Shown here: piece by piece, positions 1 to 8,061 of the stretch
Position numbering within the stretch: position 1 is the first letter of the stretch
How the letters are laid out: each line of letters begins with the position of its first letter
From: Dokdonella_A sp937902695
GTDB taxonomy: Bacteria > Pseudomonadota > Gammaproteobacteria > Xanthomonadales > Rhodanobacteraceae
Reading direction: 5' to 3'
Length of the DNA stretch: 39,726 bases
Assembly (NCBI GenBank): GCA_048498135.1
Contig: JBEHYO010000025.1
Coordinates: 1 to 39,726 of the forward strand
Translations under genes and position numbers: made by a program
Notes under the pieces: model-generated
Databases searched by the model: none
The model's input: the letters and a program-made list of their open reading frames with translations, nothing else
What the model was told of the DNA's origin: nothing

Positions 1-925
1 TGTAGCCGTTCTCGACGAGCGGCGCGGTCGTGCCCTGCATGTGGCGCCGGCCGGACAGCAGCATGCGCAGCGTCGAGAAAAGCTCGGCGTCTTCCTGGTC
101 GGGCGCGGGCGCGGCAGGCGCTTCGGGCGTGGCGTCGGCGGCCGACTCGCCGTGCGAGGCGGCATCCTCGGCAGCCGGCGTGCCGGCCGGCGCCGTGCCG
201 GCACGCACCGCGGGCGACTGCAGGTGGGCGAGGATGCGCTGCTTGGCGAGATAGCCGTTGATGACGTCGTAGAACTCGCCGATCGGCAGCATCGTGACGC
301 GATCGAACAGCCGATAGGCGAGGACGCGGTATTCGACGTTGAGATCGAGGCACTGCGTCGCGTGGCGCAGCGCGCGCGTCAGCTGTGCGGGCCCGAGCGG
401 CAGCACGTCGGTTTCCCACGCGGGGCTGCCGGCGAGCACGCCGAAGCGGTGGGCCAGCGCATAAAGCGCCTGGCTGTGCCGGATCTCGGATTTGGAGATG
501 ATCTCCTGCAGCGCGAGGTCTTCTTCGAGCACGTCGGAATCGACGAGCTCGAGCGTCACGTTCTGCGCGGTGCGCTTGGCGGTCTCCGGCGTCTTCCCGG
601 CCGAGGCCGAGAGTTGCGCGAGCGACGATTCGACATGCAGCAGGAACCGCGGCGCGATGTCGGCACGGCCGCGCCGGATCTCGCGCAGCGCTTCGAAGCG
701 CGTGTGCTGATGCTCGTTGCTGCGGGCGCGATCAGCGAGCTTGAAGAGCTCCTGCTCGAGCTCATCGAGCGTGCGCGCGACCGCGTGCTCGAACTGGTTC
801 GCGGCCCGCTCGAGGACACCCTCGAGCAGCGAGCGCACGCGCGCGGGAAGGTCGGGCCGCTGTTTGAGCGACTTCAAGACCTCCTCACCGTTGCGTGTCC
901 CTGTCGCTGCGGACCGCTGACTCAT
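1..925 (-). CDS. DUF1631 family protein, C-terminus cut by the window edge
   Basis: The frame reads without a stop from ATG at 925 to the left edge, giving about 308 residues of a longer protein (family members are roughly 700 residues from memory). The product begins MSQRSAATGTRNGEEV and is rich in Leu, Glu and Arg, with helical stretches such as ARTLDELEQELFKLADRAR and a central block with VLAGSPAWETDVLPLGP and EYRVLAYRLFDRV. These resemble the DUF1631 proteins annotated in Xanthomonas and Lysobacter, whose function is unknown. After about residue 250 it passes into an Ala/Pro/Glu-rich linker. There is no signal peptide or membrane segment, so it is probably cytoplasmic. The start is uncertain: the best upstream Shine-Dalgarno-like GGAGG lies about 13 nt from the ATG. 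The family call is by eye. Confidence 0.72.
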   Translation of the reverse strand, partial: MSQRSAATGTRNGEEVLKSLKQRPDLPARVRSLLEGVLERAANQFEHAVARTLDELEQELFKLADRARSNEHQHTRFEALREIRRGRADIAPRFLLHVESSLAQLSASAGKTPETAKRTAQNVTLELVDSDVLEEDLALQEIISKSEIRHSQALYALAHRFGVLAGSPAWETDVLPLGPAQLTRALRHATQCLDLNVEYRVLAYRLFDRVTMLPIGEFYDVINGYLAKQRILAHLQSPAVRAGTAPAGTPAAEDAASHGESAADATPEAPAAPAPDQEDAELFSTLRMLLSGRRHMQGTTAPLVENGY

Positions 926-1138
926 GCGACTCTGCCGGCCTCCCCCCAATCACACGATCCGCATCGGCGCACGCCGGACGCGCGCTCGAGGTGTCGGCTT
1001 CCCCGGAAAATCCCCGCGCGCGGCCTGCCGCAGCGCAGTGCGGAGCCATTCTGGCACGTCCATCGGATCGCGAACAGCAGCCGCCCGGGCGAAACCATCG
1101 GGGCCATCGTGCGATTTTCGTGCCGGCCGTCACGGCGC

Positions 1139-1168
1139 AAAAATACGGCCGCGCGCAGGCGCGGGCCG
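1139..1168 (-). terminator. Rho-independent terminator of btuB
   Basis: On the minus strand, 48 nt after the btuB stop, CGGCC(C)GCGC pairs with GCGCGGCCG around a CTGC loop. The only defect is one bulged C. The stem is followed directly by TATTTTT (positions 1145-1139). Strong stem plus T-tract is the classic intrinsic terminator layout. It separates btuB from the DUF1631 gene. The rest of 926-1216 shows no other recognisable element. Confidence 0.75.
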
Positions 1169-1216
1169 CGCCGGCGACGTGCCGGGCGGCCGCATCGTGT
1201 CCGAATACGACGCTGT

Positions 1217-3046
1217 TCAGCGTGCTGCGGGCTGCCAGACGATTTCGAGGAAGCCGGCAAGGCCGGGCGTGCTGTAGCCGCGGACGAGCGCGTAGTCGCG
1301 ATCGAACAGGTTCTCGACGCGGCCGGTGACGCGCCAGTCGGCGTCGATCGCGCAGCTCGCGCGCAGGTTGAGGATCGCGTAGCCGGCGAGCGTCGTGCCG
1401 GCGATGTCGTCGGCCCTGTCGGCGGCGACGACCTCGGCGCCGGCGCTGAAGCGCTCGCCGAAGCGGCGCTCGACGACGGCGTCGAACTTGTTCTTCGGCC
1501 GCCGCACGAGCGGCGCATCGGTCGCGGCGTCGCGCGCGTCGTCGTACGTGTAGGCGAGATGCGTGTGCCAGGCGGCGACATCGGCGTCGTAGGTGAGCTC
1601 CGCGCCGTCGATGCTGGCGCGCGCGATGTTCTCGGCCCGGAAGTTCGGGCCGGTGAAGCTGATCAGGTCGCGCACGCGCGTCGAGTAAAGGTTTGCGCCG
1701 AAGCGCTGGCCGCGCCAAGGCGTGAGCTCGACGCCGAGCTCCGTCGAGCGCGAGCGCTCCGGATCGAGTGCCGGATTGCCCGCGAACGCGCCGCCGTAGC
1801 CCGGCGAGAACTGCTCGTTGAGCGTCGGGCTCCGGAAGCCTTCGCCGTAACTCGCGAAGACGCGGAACGAATCGCCGTGGCGCCAGCCGAGCGCCGCCGA
1901 GCCGGTGGTCGCGCCGCCGAACTCGCTGTTGTCGTCGCGGCGCAGCGAAACCTCGCTGTCGAACGCGCCGAAGCCGGCTTGCCAGCCGCCGAACACGGCG
2001 GTGTCGTTGCGGCTGTCGTCATAGAGCGCGGTGCCGCCGAACGTGTCGCGCGTCTCGCCGTGCTCGTGCAGGAAATCGACGCCGGCGATCAGCCGCTGCG
2101 TGTCGCTCAGCTTGACGTCGTTCTGCCACAGGAGGCTGTCGCGGCGCGTCGTGTAGCGCGTGTAGAACGTCGGCGTATCGAGATCCTCGCGCGCATTGCC
2201 GATCGAGAGGCGATGGCTCCAGCCGGACGCGAGATCGCCTTCGAGATTGATGCCGGCGTCCTGCTCGATGACGCTCGAGCTTCCCTGGTCGAACTGCACG
2301 TCGCCCTGGCTCCGGTACAGCGAGGCCGAGAGCAGCTGGCTGCCGATCGCGTGCGCGCCGCGCGCGACGAGGTTCGTGTTGCTAAAGCCGTCGTCGTCGG
2401 GGTTGTACGTGCAATACGGATCGTCGGGGCCGTTGCAGATCGACGGATTGGTCGCCGAGAAGCCGCCGACGTGGCGCGCGCCGACCTGCACCGTGTAGCC
2501 GTTTCGCCCATCCCAGTGGCCGATGCCGGCCGCACCGGCCGCATCGTCGTAGGTTCCGTAGCCGGCCGCGATACGCGGCCCGTCGAGCTTGCGCGTGAAG
2601 ATCTGGATCACGCCGCCGATCGCGTCCGAGCCCCAGTAGCTCGCGCGCGGGCCGCGCACGATCTCGATCCGCTCGACCGCGTCGAGCGGCAGCCATTCGA
2701 ACGCGAACGCGCCGGTGTTGGCCGACGAGGCGCGTACGCCGTCGATCAGCACGAGCACGTGGTTCGCGTTCGTGCCGCGCAGGAACAGCGAGGTCTGCTG
2801 GCCCGCGCCGCCGGTGCGATAGAGGTCGACGCCGGCCTGCAGGCGCAGGAGGTCGAGCACGTCGCGCGAGCCGCTCGCGTCGATGTCCTCGCGCGTGATC
2901 ACGGTGACGTCGGCGAGCGTCGAATCGACGGTCTCGGGCACGCGCGATGCGGTGACCTGCACGGTCGGCGTGGTTTGCACTTCGTCGGCGCGCGCGACGG
3001 CGACGGTCGCGAGCGCAAGCAGGGAAACGGAAAGATGACGCACCAT
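1217..3046 (-). CDS. btuB: TonB-dependent outer-membrane vitamin B12 receptor BtuB
   Basis: A 609-residue outer-membrane beta-barrel that imports cobalamin using TonB energy. The signal peptide is residues 1-20 (MVRHLSVSLLALATVAVARA). It is followed by a TonB-box-like segment (TVQVTASR), the plug domain (about 40-150, with VLIDGVRASS and VERIEIVRGPRASYWG), then a beta-barrel with SFRVFASYGEGFRSPTLNE and a C-terminal VENLFDRDYALVRGYSTPG motif. ATG 3046 was chosen because the signal peptide starts there and GAGGAG lies 7 nt upstream. A cobalamin riboswitch in the leader fixes the substrate assignment better than sequence alone. The protein ends in PAAR rather than the terminal Phe usual in barrel proteins. 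No btuF, btuC or btuD is in the window. Confidence 0.93.
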   Translation of the reverse strand: MVRHLSVSLLALATVAVARADEVQTTPTVQVTASRVPETVDSTLADVTVITREDIDASGSRDVLDLLRLQAGVDLYRTGGAGQQTSLFLRGTNANHVLVLIDGVRASSANTGAFAFEWLPLDAVERIEIVRGPRASYWGSDAIGGVIQIFTRKLDGPRIAAGYGTYDDAAGAAGIGHWDGRNGYTVQVGARHVGGFSATNPSICNGPDDPYCTYNPDDDGFSNTNLVARGAHAIGSQLLSASLYRSQGDVQFDQGSSSVIEQDAGINLEGDLASGWSHRLSIGNAREDLDTPTFYTRYTTRRDSLLWQNDVKLSDTQRLIAGVDFLHEHGETRDTFGGTALYDDSRNDTAVFGGWQAGFGAFDSEVSLRRDDNSEFGGATTGSAALGWRHGDSFRVFASYGEGFRSPTLNEQFSPGYGGAFAGNPALDPERSRSTELGVELTPWRGQRFGANLYSTRVRDLISFTGPNFRAENIARASIDGAELTYDADVAAWHTHLAYTYDDARDAATDAPLVRRPKNKFDAVVERRFGERFSAGAEVVAADRADDIAGTTLAGYAILNLRASCAIDADWRVTGRVENLFDRDYALVRGYSTPGLAGFLEIVWQPAAR

Positions 3047-3221
3047 GGAAGCACTCCTCGATCGCACACCCGCGTAAGCCAGGCATTGCGTGGAGGATCG
3101 CGAACGGCAGAGGTGCGGCAGGCGCCTCGTGCCCGCCCGCTGCCCGCCGCAGCGCCTGGAGCCATTGCGCCGGCGCCTGCATCGATCGCGTTCGTCGCGA
3201 TGCGTCATGCAGGAATCGGCG

Positions 3222-3418
3222 AAACCCCAGGCCGGTCTCCGGGCTTGCAGGTTGCGTGCGGATGCACGTCGGCCGGATCGCCTTCCCGCGTCATGCAGTG
3301 GCGTCGAGATCCGGTTTGGCCTGCTTACCGTTGCGGGGGCAGCGCCGGATTTGAGTCGAAGACTCGCACCGGCTTCCCGTTTCACCCGTTCCGCCGGCTG
3401 GCGGGCAGGGCACCTGTG
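3222..3418 (-). promoter_or_regulatory. Cobalamin (B12) riboswitch in the btuB leader
   Basis: Read on the minus strand, the leader contains the cobalamin aptamer blocks in order: GGTGCCCTG near 3410, GGGAAGCCGGTGCGA, a hairpin with GAGTCTTCGACTC, CCGGCGCTGCCCCCGCAAC, GGTAAGCAGG, GCCACTG at 3302-3296, and the B12 box AGCCCGGAGACCGGCCT at 3245-3229. Together these are diagnostic of the class. About 165 nt separate the aptamer from the btuB ATG. No terminator T-run occurs there, so control is probably by sequestering the ribosome binding site at 3054-3059. When adenosylcobalamin is abundant, btuB should be repressed. Confidence 0.94.
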
Positions 3419-3427
3419 GCGGCGCGC

Positions 3428-3456
3428 AGTGTAGGAGCGGCGGGCGCGCGCGGCAA
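3428..3456 (-). promoter_or_regulatory. Sigma-70-like promoter of the riboswitch-btuB unit
   Basis: On the minus strand TTGCCG (3456-3451) and TACACT (3433-3428) are separated by exactly 17 nt. This places the predicted transcript start at about 3421, just ahead of the first aptamer block. It supports independent transcription of btuB, although the upstream hemW cluster runs in the same direction. Confidence 0.7.
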
Positions 3457-3471
3457 GTCGACGGCGACGCG

Positions 3472-3660
3472 TCAGTCCCGATCGGTCGCGGTGCGGACCG
3501 CGACGAGCTCGTCGTCGTCGCCGACTTCGACGGCGATTTCGATCGGACGGCAGCAGACCGCGCAATCCTCGACGTACTTCTGCGAGCCGGCGGAAAGGTC
3601 GACCTGCGTCGAGAAGCTTTCGCCGCAGTAGGGACAATCGATCGTGATGAGCTCGAGCAT
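3472..3660 (-). CDS. CPXCG-motif cysteine-rich protein, probable zinc ribbon
   Basis: A 62-residue protein with two CxxC knuckles: C9-P-Y-C12-G and C33-A-V-C36 (followed by C37). It has an acidic C-terminal half (VEVGDDDEL). The pattern matches the small CPXCG-motif cysteine-rich proteins found widely in gammaproteobacteria, whose role is unknown; zinc binding is inferred from the cysteines. ATG 3660 lies 5 nt after the hemW stop, so it is probably the last gene of the rph-rdgB-hemW transcript. It contains no membrane segment or signal peptide. Confidence 0.82.
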   Translation of the reverse strand: MLELITIDCPYCGESFSTQVDLSAGSQKYVEDCAVCCRPIEIAVEVGDDDELVAVRTATDRD

Positions 3661-3665
3661 GGCGT

Positions 3666-4829
3666 TCAGTCCGGCAGGAACAGCGCGATAAGGTCGTTGA
3701 GGAAGCGGCGGCCGGATTCGCTCGGGCGCAGCGCGTGCACATCGGATTCGAGCCAGCCGCGCTGGCGAGCCTCGGCGAGCGGCCTCGCGATGTCGCTTCG
3801 CGCGAGGCCGGTGCCGCGCTCGAACGCGTCGATCGCAACGCCCTCGTCGAGACGCAGCGCGTTCAGCATGAACTCGAAGGGAAGCTGCTCCTTCGCGACG
3901 ACATCGAACGTGCCGAACGGCTCGCGACGCGCGGCGCGTTCGAGATAGCTGCGCGGCAGCTTGACCTTCGCGCTGCGCCCGACACGCCCGTCGGCTGCGG
4001 TGATCTTTCCGTGCGCGCCGGCGCCGATGCCGAGATAGTCGCCGAACGCCCAGTAGTTGAGGTTGTGCGCGCAGCGCCGGCCATCGCGCGCATACGCCGA
4101 CACTTCGTACTGCGCGTAGCCGGCGTCGGCCAGCGCACGCTGACACGCCTCCTGCATGTCCCACGCCGCGTCGATGTCCGGCAGCGGCGGCGGCTTCGCG
4201 GCGAACAGCGTGTTCGGTTCGAGGGTGAGCTGATAGTGCGAGACGTGCGTCGGCGCGAACGCGACGGCGCGTTCGACGTCGGCGAGAGCGCCTTCGAGCG
4301 CCTGCTCCGGCAGCGCGTACATCAGGTCGAGGTTGATGTTGTCGAAACCCGCATCCTGCGCGGTCTTGATCGCACGATCGGCTTCGCCGCTCGAATGGAT
4401 GCGGCCGAGGCGGCGCAGCTTGTCGTCGTCGAAGCTCTGCACGCCGAAGCTGATGCGCGTGACGCCGGCGCGCAGGTACGCGTCGAAGCGGCCGTGCTCG
4501 ACCGTGCCGGGATTGGTCTCCATCGTGATCTCGATGCCGTCGCGGAACGCGAGCCGCGCGGCCGCGCCGTCGATCAGCCGGGCGATCTCATCCGGGGCGA
4601 ACAGGCTCGGCGTCCCGCCGCCGAAGAAGATGCTGAGGACATTGCGGCCTGCGAGCGCTGCATGGAACCGTTCGATGTCGCGATCGAGGTCGGCCAGCGT
4701 CGCGTCGATGTACGCATCGACCGGCATCGCGCTCTCGCGTGCGTGCGAATTGAAGTCGCAGTACGGGCACTTCTTAACGCACCACGGAATGTGGACGTAG
4801 AGCGAAAGCGGCGGCGCAGCGTGGGTCAT
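3666..4829 (-). CDS. hemW: Radical SAM heme chaperone HemW
   Basis: A 387-residue radical SAM protein. The iron-sulfur cluster motif is C17-VKK-C21-PY-C24-D-F. The residue after the third cysteine is D-F rather than a fourth Cys, which is the HemW pattern and not that of the coproporphyrinogen oxidase HemN. The SAM-binding FFGGGTPS follows at about 69-75, and the C-terminal HemN-type domain includes FEFMLNALRL. HemW proteins bind heme and deliver it to respiratory enzymes; older databases call them oxygen-independent coproporphyrinogen oxidase. ATG 4829 was chosen over an in-frame ATG at 4865 because family members begin just before LSLYVHIPWC. It follows rdgB, a common arrangement in gammaproteobacteria. 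Confidence 0.93.
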   Translation of the reverse strand: MTHAAPPLSLYVHIPWCVKKCPYCDFNSHARESAMPVDAYIDATLADLDRDIERFHAALAGRNVLSIFFGGGTPSLFAPDEIARLIDGAAARLAFRDGIEITMETNPGTVEHGRFDAYLRAGVTRISFGVQSFDDDKLRRLGRIHSSGEADRAIKTAQDAGFDNINLDLMYALPEQALEGALADVERAVAFAPTHVSHYQLTLEPNTLFAAKPPPLPDIDAAWDMQEACQRALADAGYAQYEVSAYARDGRRCAHNLNYWAFGDYLGIGAGAHGKITAADGRVGRSAKVKLPRSYLERAARREPFGTFDVVAKEQLPFEFMLNALRLDEGVAIDAFERGTGLARSDIARPLAEARQRGWLESDVHALRPSESGRRFLNDLIALFLPD

Positions 4830-4874
4830 GTCGTTCCGGTCTCGGCGCGGCTTGCGCCGGGGCACTCTGCAGTA

Positions 4875-5471
4875 TCACCCTGCGAGCAATTCCTTGAGCC
4901 GCGCAAGCGCCTGCCCGCGGTGGCTGACGCGATTCTTGACCGCCGCCTCGAGCTCGCCCGCGCCCTTGCCGAGCGCGGGATCGAAGAAGATCGGGTCGTA
5001 TCCGAAACCGAGCGCGCCGCAAGGCGCATTCCGGGTGCGTCCCTGCCAGCGGCCCTCGGCGATCAGCGGCGCGGGATCGTCGGCGCCCTGCAGCAGCACG
5101 ATCGTGCAATGGAAATGCGCGCTGCGCCGGCCATCTTCAATGCCTGCGAGCGCCGCCAATAGCCTGGCGATGTTCGCTGCCGAATCGCCGTGGACGCCGG
5201 CGTAACGCGCGGAAACGAGGCCGGGCGCGCCGCCGAGCGCATCGACGCAGATGCCGGAATCGTCGCCGAGCGCCGGCAATCCCGCCGCGCGCGACGCGTG
5301 CCGCGCCTTGATGAGCGCATTCTCGACGAATGTCGTACCGGTCTCGTCCGCGTCGGAAATGCCGAGCTCCGATTGCCCGACGAGCTCGATGCCGGTGCCG
5401 GCGAACACGTCGCGGATCTCGGCGAGCTTGCCGCGGTTGCCGGTCGCGACGACGAGACGACGAAGCGTCAC
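4875..5471 (-). CDS. rdgB: RdgB/HAM1 family non-canonical purine NTP pyrophosphatase
   Basis: A 198-residue house-cleaning enzyme that hydrolyses dITP, ITP and XTP to monophosphates, keeping deaminated purines out of DNA and RNA. Family motifs are all present: the N-terminal T10-GNRGK triphosphate loop, L68-GDDSG (catalytic Asp pair at 70-71), a central GALGFGYDPIFF, and a C-terminal SHRGQAL. Translation starts at GTG 5471, only 3 nt after the rph stop, so the two are almost certainly cotranscribed. Length is typical for the family. Confidence 0.95.
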   Translation of the reverse strand: MTLRRLVVATGNRGKLAEIRDVFAGTGIELVGQSELGISDADETGTTFVENALIKARHASRAAGLPALGDDSGICVDALGGAPGLVSARYAGVHGDSAANIARLLAALAGIEDGRRSAHFHCTIVLLQGADDPAPLIAEGRWQGRTRNAPCGALGFGYDPIFFDPALGKGAGELEAAVKNRVSHRGQALARLKELLAG

Positions 5472-5474
5472 CGC

Positions 5475-6200
5475 TCAGCCGGCCAGTGCCTCGCGCTGCT
5501 TTGCGCAGAGCTCGGCGATGCCGTTCGATGCGAGCGCGACCAGCGCGTCGAGCTCTTCGCGGCGGAACGCGTGGCCCTCGGCCGTGCCTTGCAGCTCGAT
5601 GAATCCGCCGCCGTCGTTCATGACGACGTTCATGTCGGTATCGCAGCCGGAATCCTCGGCGTAGTCGAGATCGAGCACCGGCGTGCCCTGATAGATGCCG
5701 ACCGAGACGGCTGCGACCGCGCCGAAGATCGGATCGCGCTTGAGCGCGTTGCGCTGCCGGAGCCAGCGCACGGCGTCGACGAGCGCGACGTAGGCGCCGG
5801 TGATCGCTGCGGTGCGCGTGCCGCCGTCGGCCTGCAGCACGTCGCAGTCGAGCGTGATCGTGCGCTCGCCGAGCGCGGCGCGGTCGATGCACGCGCGAAG
5901 GCTGCGCCCGATCAGGCGCTGGATCTCCATCGTGCGGCCGCCCTGTCCGCCGCGCGCGGCTTCGCGCTGGGTGCGTTCGCCGGTGGCGCGCGGCAGCATG
6001 CCGTATTCGGCCGTCACCCAGCCTTCGCCCTTGCCGCGCAGGAACGGCGGCACTTTCTCCTCGACGCTCGCCGTGCAGAGAACGCGCGTGTCGCCGAACG
6101 AGATCAGCACGGAGCCTTCCGCGTGCCGCGTATAGCCGCGCTCGATTGTGATGGGCCGCAATTGGTCGGCGGCACGGTTGGACGGGCGCGCAAAGGTCAT
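5475..6200 (-). CDS. rph: Ribonuclease PH
   Basis: A 241-residue phosphorolytic 3'-5' exoribonuclease that trims tRNA and rRNA 3' ends using inorganic phosphate. The N-terminal RPSNRAADQLRPITIERGY is the family signature. RGQGG-type arginines (AARGGQGGRTMEIQRLIGRSL follows in two parts), LDCDVLQADGGTRTAAI and DLDYAEDSGCDTDMNVVM mark the catalytic and phosphate sites. Length is complete. It heads the rph-rdgB-hemW-CPXCG cluster and is divergent from yicC across 67 nt. A TAAACT -10-like element lies at 6233-6228 on its strand, with no convincing -35. Confidence 0.95.
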   Translation of the reverse strand: MTFARPSNRAADQLRPITIERGYTRHAEGSVLISFGDTRVLCTASVEEKVPPFLRGKGEGWVTAEYGMLPRATGERTQREAARGGQGGRTMEIQRLIGRSLRACIDRAALGERTITLDCDVLQADGGTRTAAITGAYVALVDAVRWLRQRNALKRDPIFGAVAAVSVGIYQGTPVLDLDYAEDSGCDTDMNVVMNDGGGFIELQGTAEGHAFRREELDALVALASNGIAELCAKQREALAG

Positions 6201-6267
6201 CGGAAGGTATCGTCGAAGCGGGCCGCGAGTTTACCATTGCGCGGTCGATTACTTTCGGGATAAGCCG

Positions 6268-7131
6268 ATGTTGCGCAGCATGACCGCTTTCGCGAGCGCC
6301 GAATCCGACCTCGGCAGCGGCACGCTGTCGATCGAGATACGCTCGGTCAACCATCGCTATCTCGAGCTCGGCCTGCGCCTGCCGGAAGAGCTCCGGAGCC
6401 TCGAGACGCAGATCCGCGAGCGCGTCGCGGCGAAGCTATCGCGCGGCAAGGTCGATCTCGGCGTCCGTTACAAGCCGGCGCCGGCGGCGGCGTCGGCGAT
6501 CGCGCTCGACGATGCGCTCGTCGGGCGGCTCGCCGAGACCGCGCAGTCGCTGGCGGCGAAGTTTCCGCAGCTCAATGTCGATTTCGTCGCGCTGCTCGGC
6601 TGGCCGGGCGTCATGCTCGAGCGCGAGAACGATCAGGATTCCCTGCGCGCGGCGGCGCTCAGGGTCGTCGACGAAGCGCTCGCAGAGATGGTCGAGACGC
6701 GCGGGCGCGAAGGCGCGCGGCTCGGGGGGTTTCTCGGCGAACGGCTCGAGGCGATCGAGAAGATCGTCGTCGACGTGCGCGGGCACCTGCCCGAGGTGCG
6801 CGCGTCGATGCGCGCGCGTTTCGATCAAAGGCTCGCCGAGCTGAAGCAGCCGCTCGAGCCCGGCCGCGTCGAGCAGGAAGTCGTGCTGCAGCTGCAGCGC
6901 ATGGACGTCGACGAGGAGCTCGATCGACTGACCGCGCATGTCGCCGAGGCGCGCCACACGCTCGGCATGAAGGAAGCCGTCGGCCGCCGCCTCGACTTCC
7001 TGATGCAGGAGTTCAACCGCGAGGCGAACACGCTGGGCTCCAAGGCGGCCGATCCGCGCACGACGAAGGCAGCCGTCGAGCTCAAGGTGCTGATCGAGCA
7101 GATGCGCGAGCAGGTGCAGAATCTGGAGTAG
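6268..7131 (+). CDS. yicC: YicC family endoribonuclease
   Basis: A 287-residue protein of the YicC/YloC family, shown in E. coli to act as an endoribonuclease. The N-terminus MLRSMTAFASAESD matches the family's MIRSMTAFAR start, which is why ATG 6268 (GGGA 7 nt upstream) was preferred to the in-frame ATG at 6280. EIRSVNHRYLELGLRLPEEL and the C-terminal DUF1732 segment with GRRLDFLMQEFNREANTLGSK are diagnostic. It is soluble with no signal peptide. In related genomes, as far as I recall, yicC is followed closely by gmk; here an 8.8-kb respiratory cluster lies between them. Confidence 0.93.
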   Translation: MLRSMTAFASAESDLGSGTLSIEIRSVNHRYLELGLRLPEELRSLETQIRERVAAKLSRGKVDLGVRYKPAPAAASAIALDDALVGRLAETAQSLAAKFPQLNVDFVALLGWPGVMLERENDQDSLRAAALRVVDEALAEMVETRGREGARLGGFLGERLEAIEKIVVDVRGHLPEVRASMRARFDQRLAELKQPLEPGRVEQEVVLQLQRMDVDEELDRLTAHVAEARHTLGMKEAVGRRLDFLMQEFNREANTLGSKAADPRTTKAAVELKVLIEQMREQVQNLE

Positions 7132-7227
7132 GCGGCTGGTCCGGAGTGCGGTCGCGTCGAAACACCATGCTGATCGGCCGTCGAAGGATCGACGAGCCGC
7201 GCCGCGACCGCGCGCGCGCCCGAGCGA

Positions 7228-8061
7228 CTAGCGCATCGAAACCGGCGTCGCCGACGGCGCGACGCGCGGAATGCCGAAGCGATCGAGTATCGCGCCGACA
7301 GCATCGCGCTCGTCGGCCAGCGCGCGTTCGGCATCCGATTTCAGCGCGTCGTTTCCTTTCCGGACGCCCATCGATATGTCGAATGTCATCGGCAATGCGC
7401 CGTCGCGCGGCGGCGTCGGCTTGAGGTCGAGCGGCGTTTTCGAGTGCCTGGCGAACCAGCCCGCGACGGGACCCCAGACGATCGCGACGTCGACCGAGCC
7501 GTCGGCGACGGCCTGCATGATCGGCGAGGGCGATGCGCTGCTGCCGTCGCCGTAGATCATGAATCCGCGGACATTGGACGTGATGCCGCGCTGAGCGAGA
7601 GCGTGCGCCGGCGGCGTGTTGGTCGCGTCGTTCCCCACCATCTGCACGCCGATGCGCAGCGTCCGCAGACGCGGATCGTCGAAGGATGCGATGTCGAGGT
7701 TCTCGGCGCGGCGCGTGACGAAGACGTAGGTCGAGCGGTAATACGGCGCGGTCGTTTCCATCGTCGTCACGTCGGTGGCGACCCCGGGCCAGAGATCGCA
7801 CGCGCCGGCGCCGAGTGTCTTTCGCGCGAAGCCGCGCTGCTGCGACCACCATACGTATTCGACGCGTGCATGCAGCGCGCGCGCGACGACGTCGACGATC
7901 GCGTTCTCGAAGCCGGCGCGATCGCGGTTCGAATACGGCAGGTTCGCCGGATCGGCGCAGACGCGCAGCGTGCGCGCTTCGCCGGCGTGCGCAGGCGATG
8001 CGCACGCGCAGGCGAGCGCGATTCCGGCCAGCGTGAGGCTACGGCTTCGCCGCGCTGGCAT
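7228..8061 (-). CDS. MoxJ/XoxJ-like periplasmic substrate-binding protein of a PQQ dehydrogenase system
   Basis: A 277-residue secreted protein. The signal peptide (about residues 1-26, ending ASPAHA) is followed by LRVCADPANLPYSN, an opening typical of periplasmic binding folds associated with quinoprotein dehydrogenases (MoxJ/XoxJ). Other features are WWSQQRGFARKTLGAGACD, DVAIVWGPVAGWFA and a C-terminal DAILDRFGIP-type helix. Such proteins are thought to help mature or activate the PQQ enzyme rather than import a solute; no ABC permease or ATPase is nearby. ATG 8061 overlaps the cytochrome gene by 23 nt (an in-frame ATG at 8073 is possible). It is the last gene of the operon. The 96-nt convergent gap to yicC holds GCGGTCGCG/CGCGACCGC arms but no T-run. 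Confidence 0.82.
   Translation of the reverse strand: MPARRSRSLTLAGIALACACASPAHAGEARTLRVCADPANLPYSNRDRAGFENAIVDVVARALHARVEYVWWSQQRGFARKTLGAGACDLWPGVATDVTTMETTAPYYRSTYVFVTRRAENLDIASFDDPRLRTLRIGVQMVGNDATNTPPAHALAQRGITSNVRGFMIYGDGSSASPSPIMQAVADGSVDVAIVWGPVAGWFARHSKTPLDLKPTPPRDGALPMTFDISMGVRKGNDALKSDAERALADERDAVGAILDRFGIPRVAPSATPVSMR

Noticed and set aside
41..3631. Very long open frame on the plus strand (about 1,200 codons)
   Set aside because: It runs antisense to the DUF1631 gene, btuB and the riboswitch. Its product is Arg/Ala-rich with no domain. Long antisense frames are expected in GC-rich genes.
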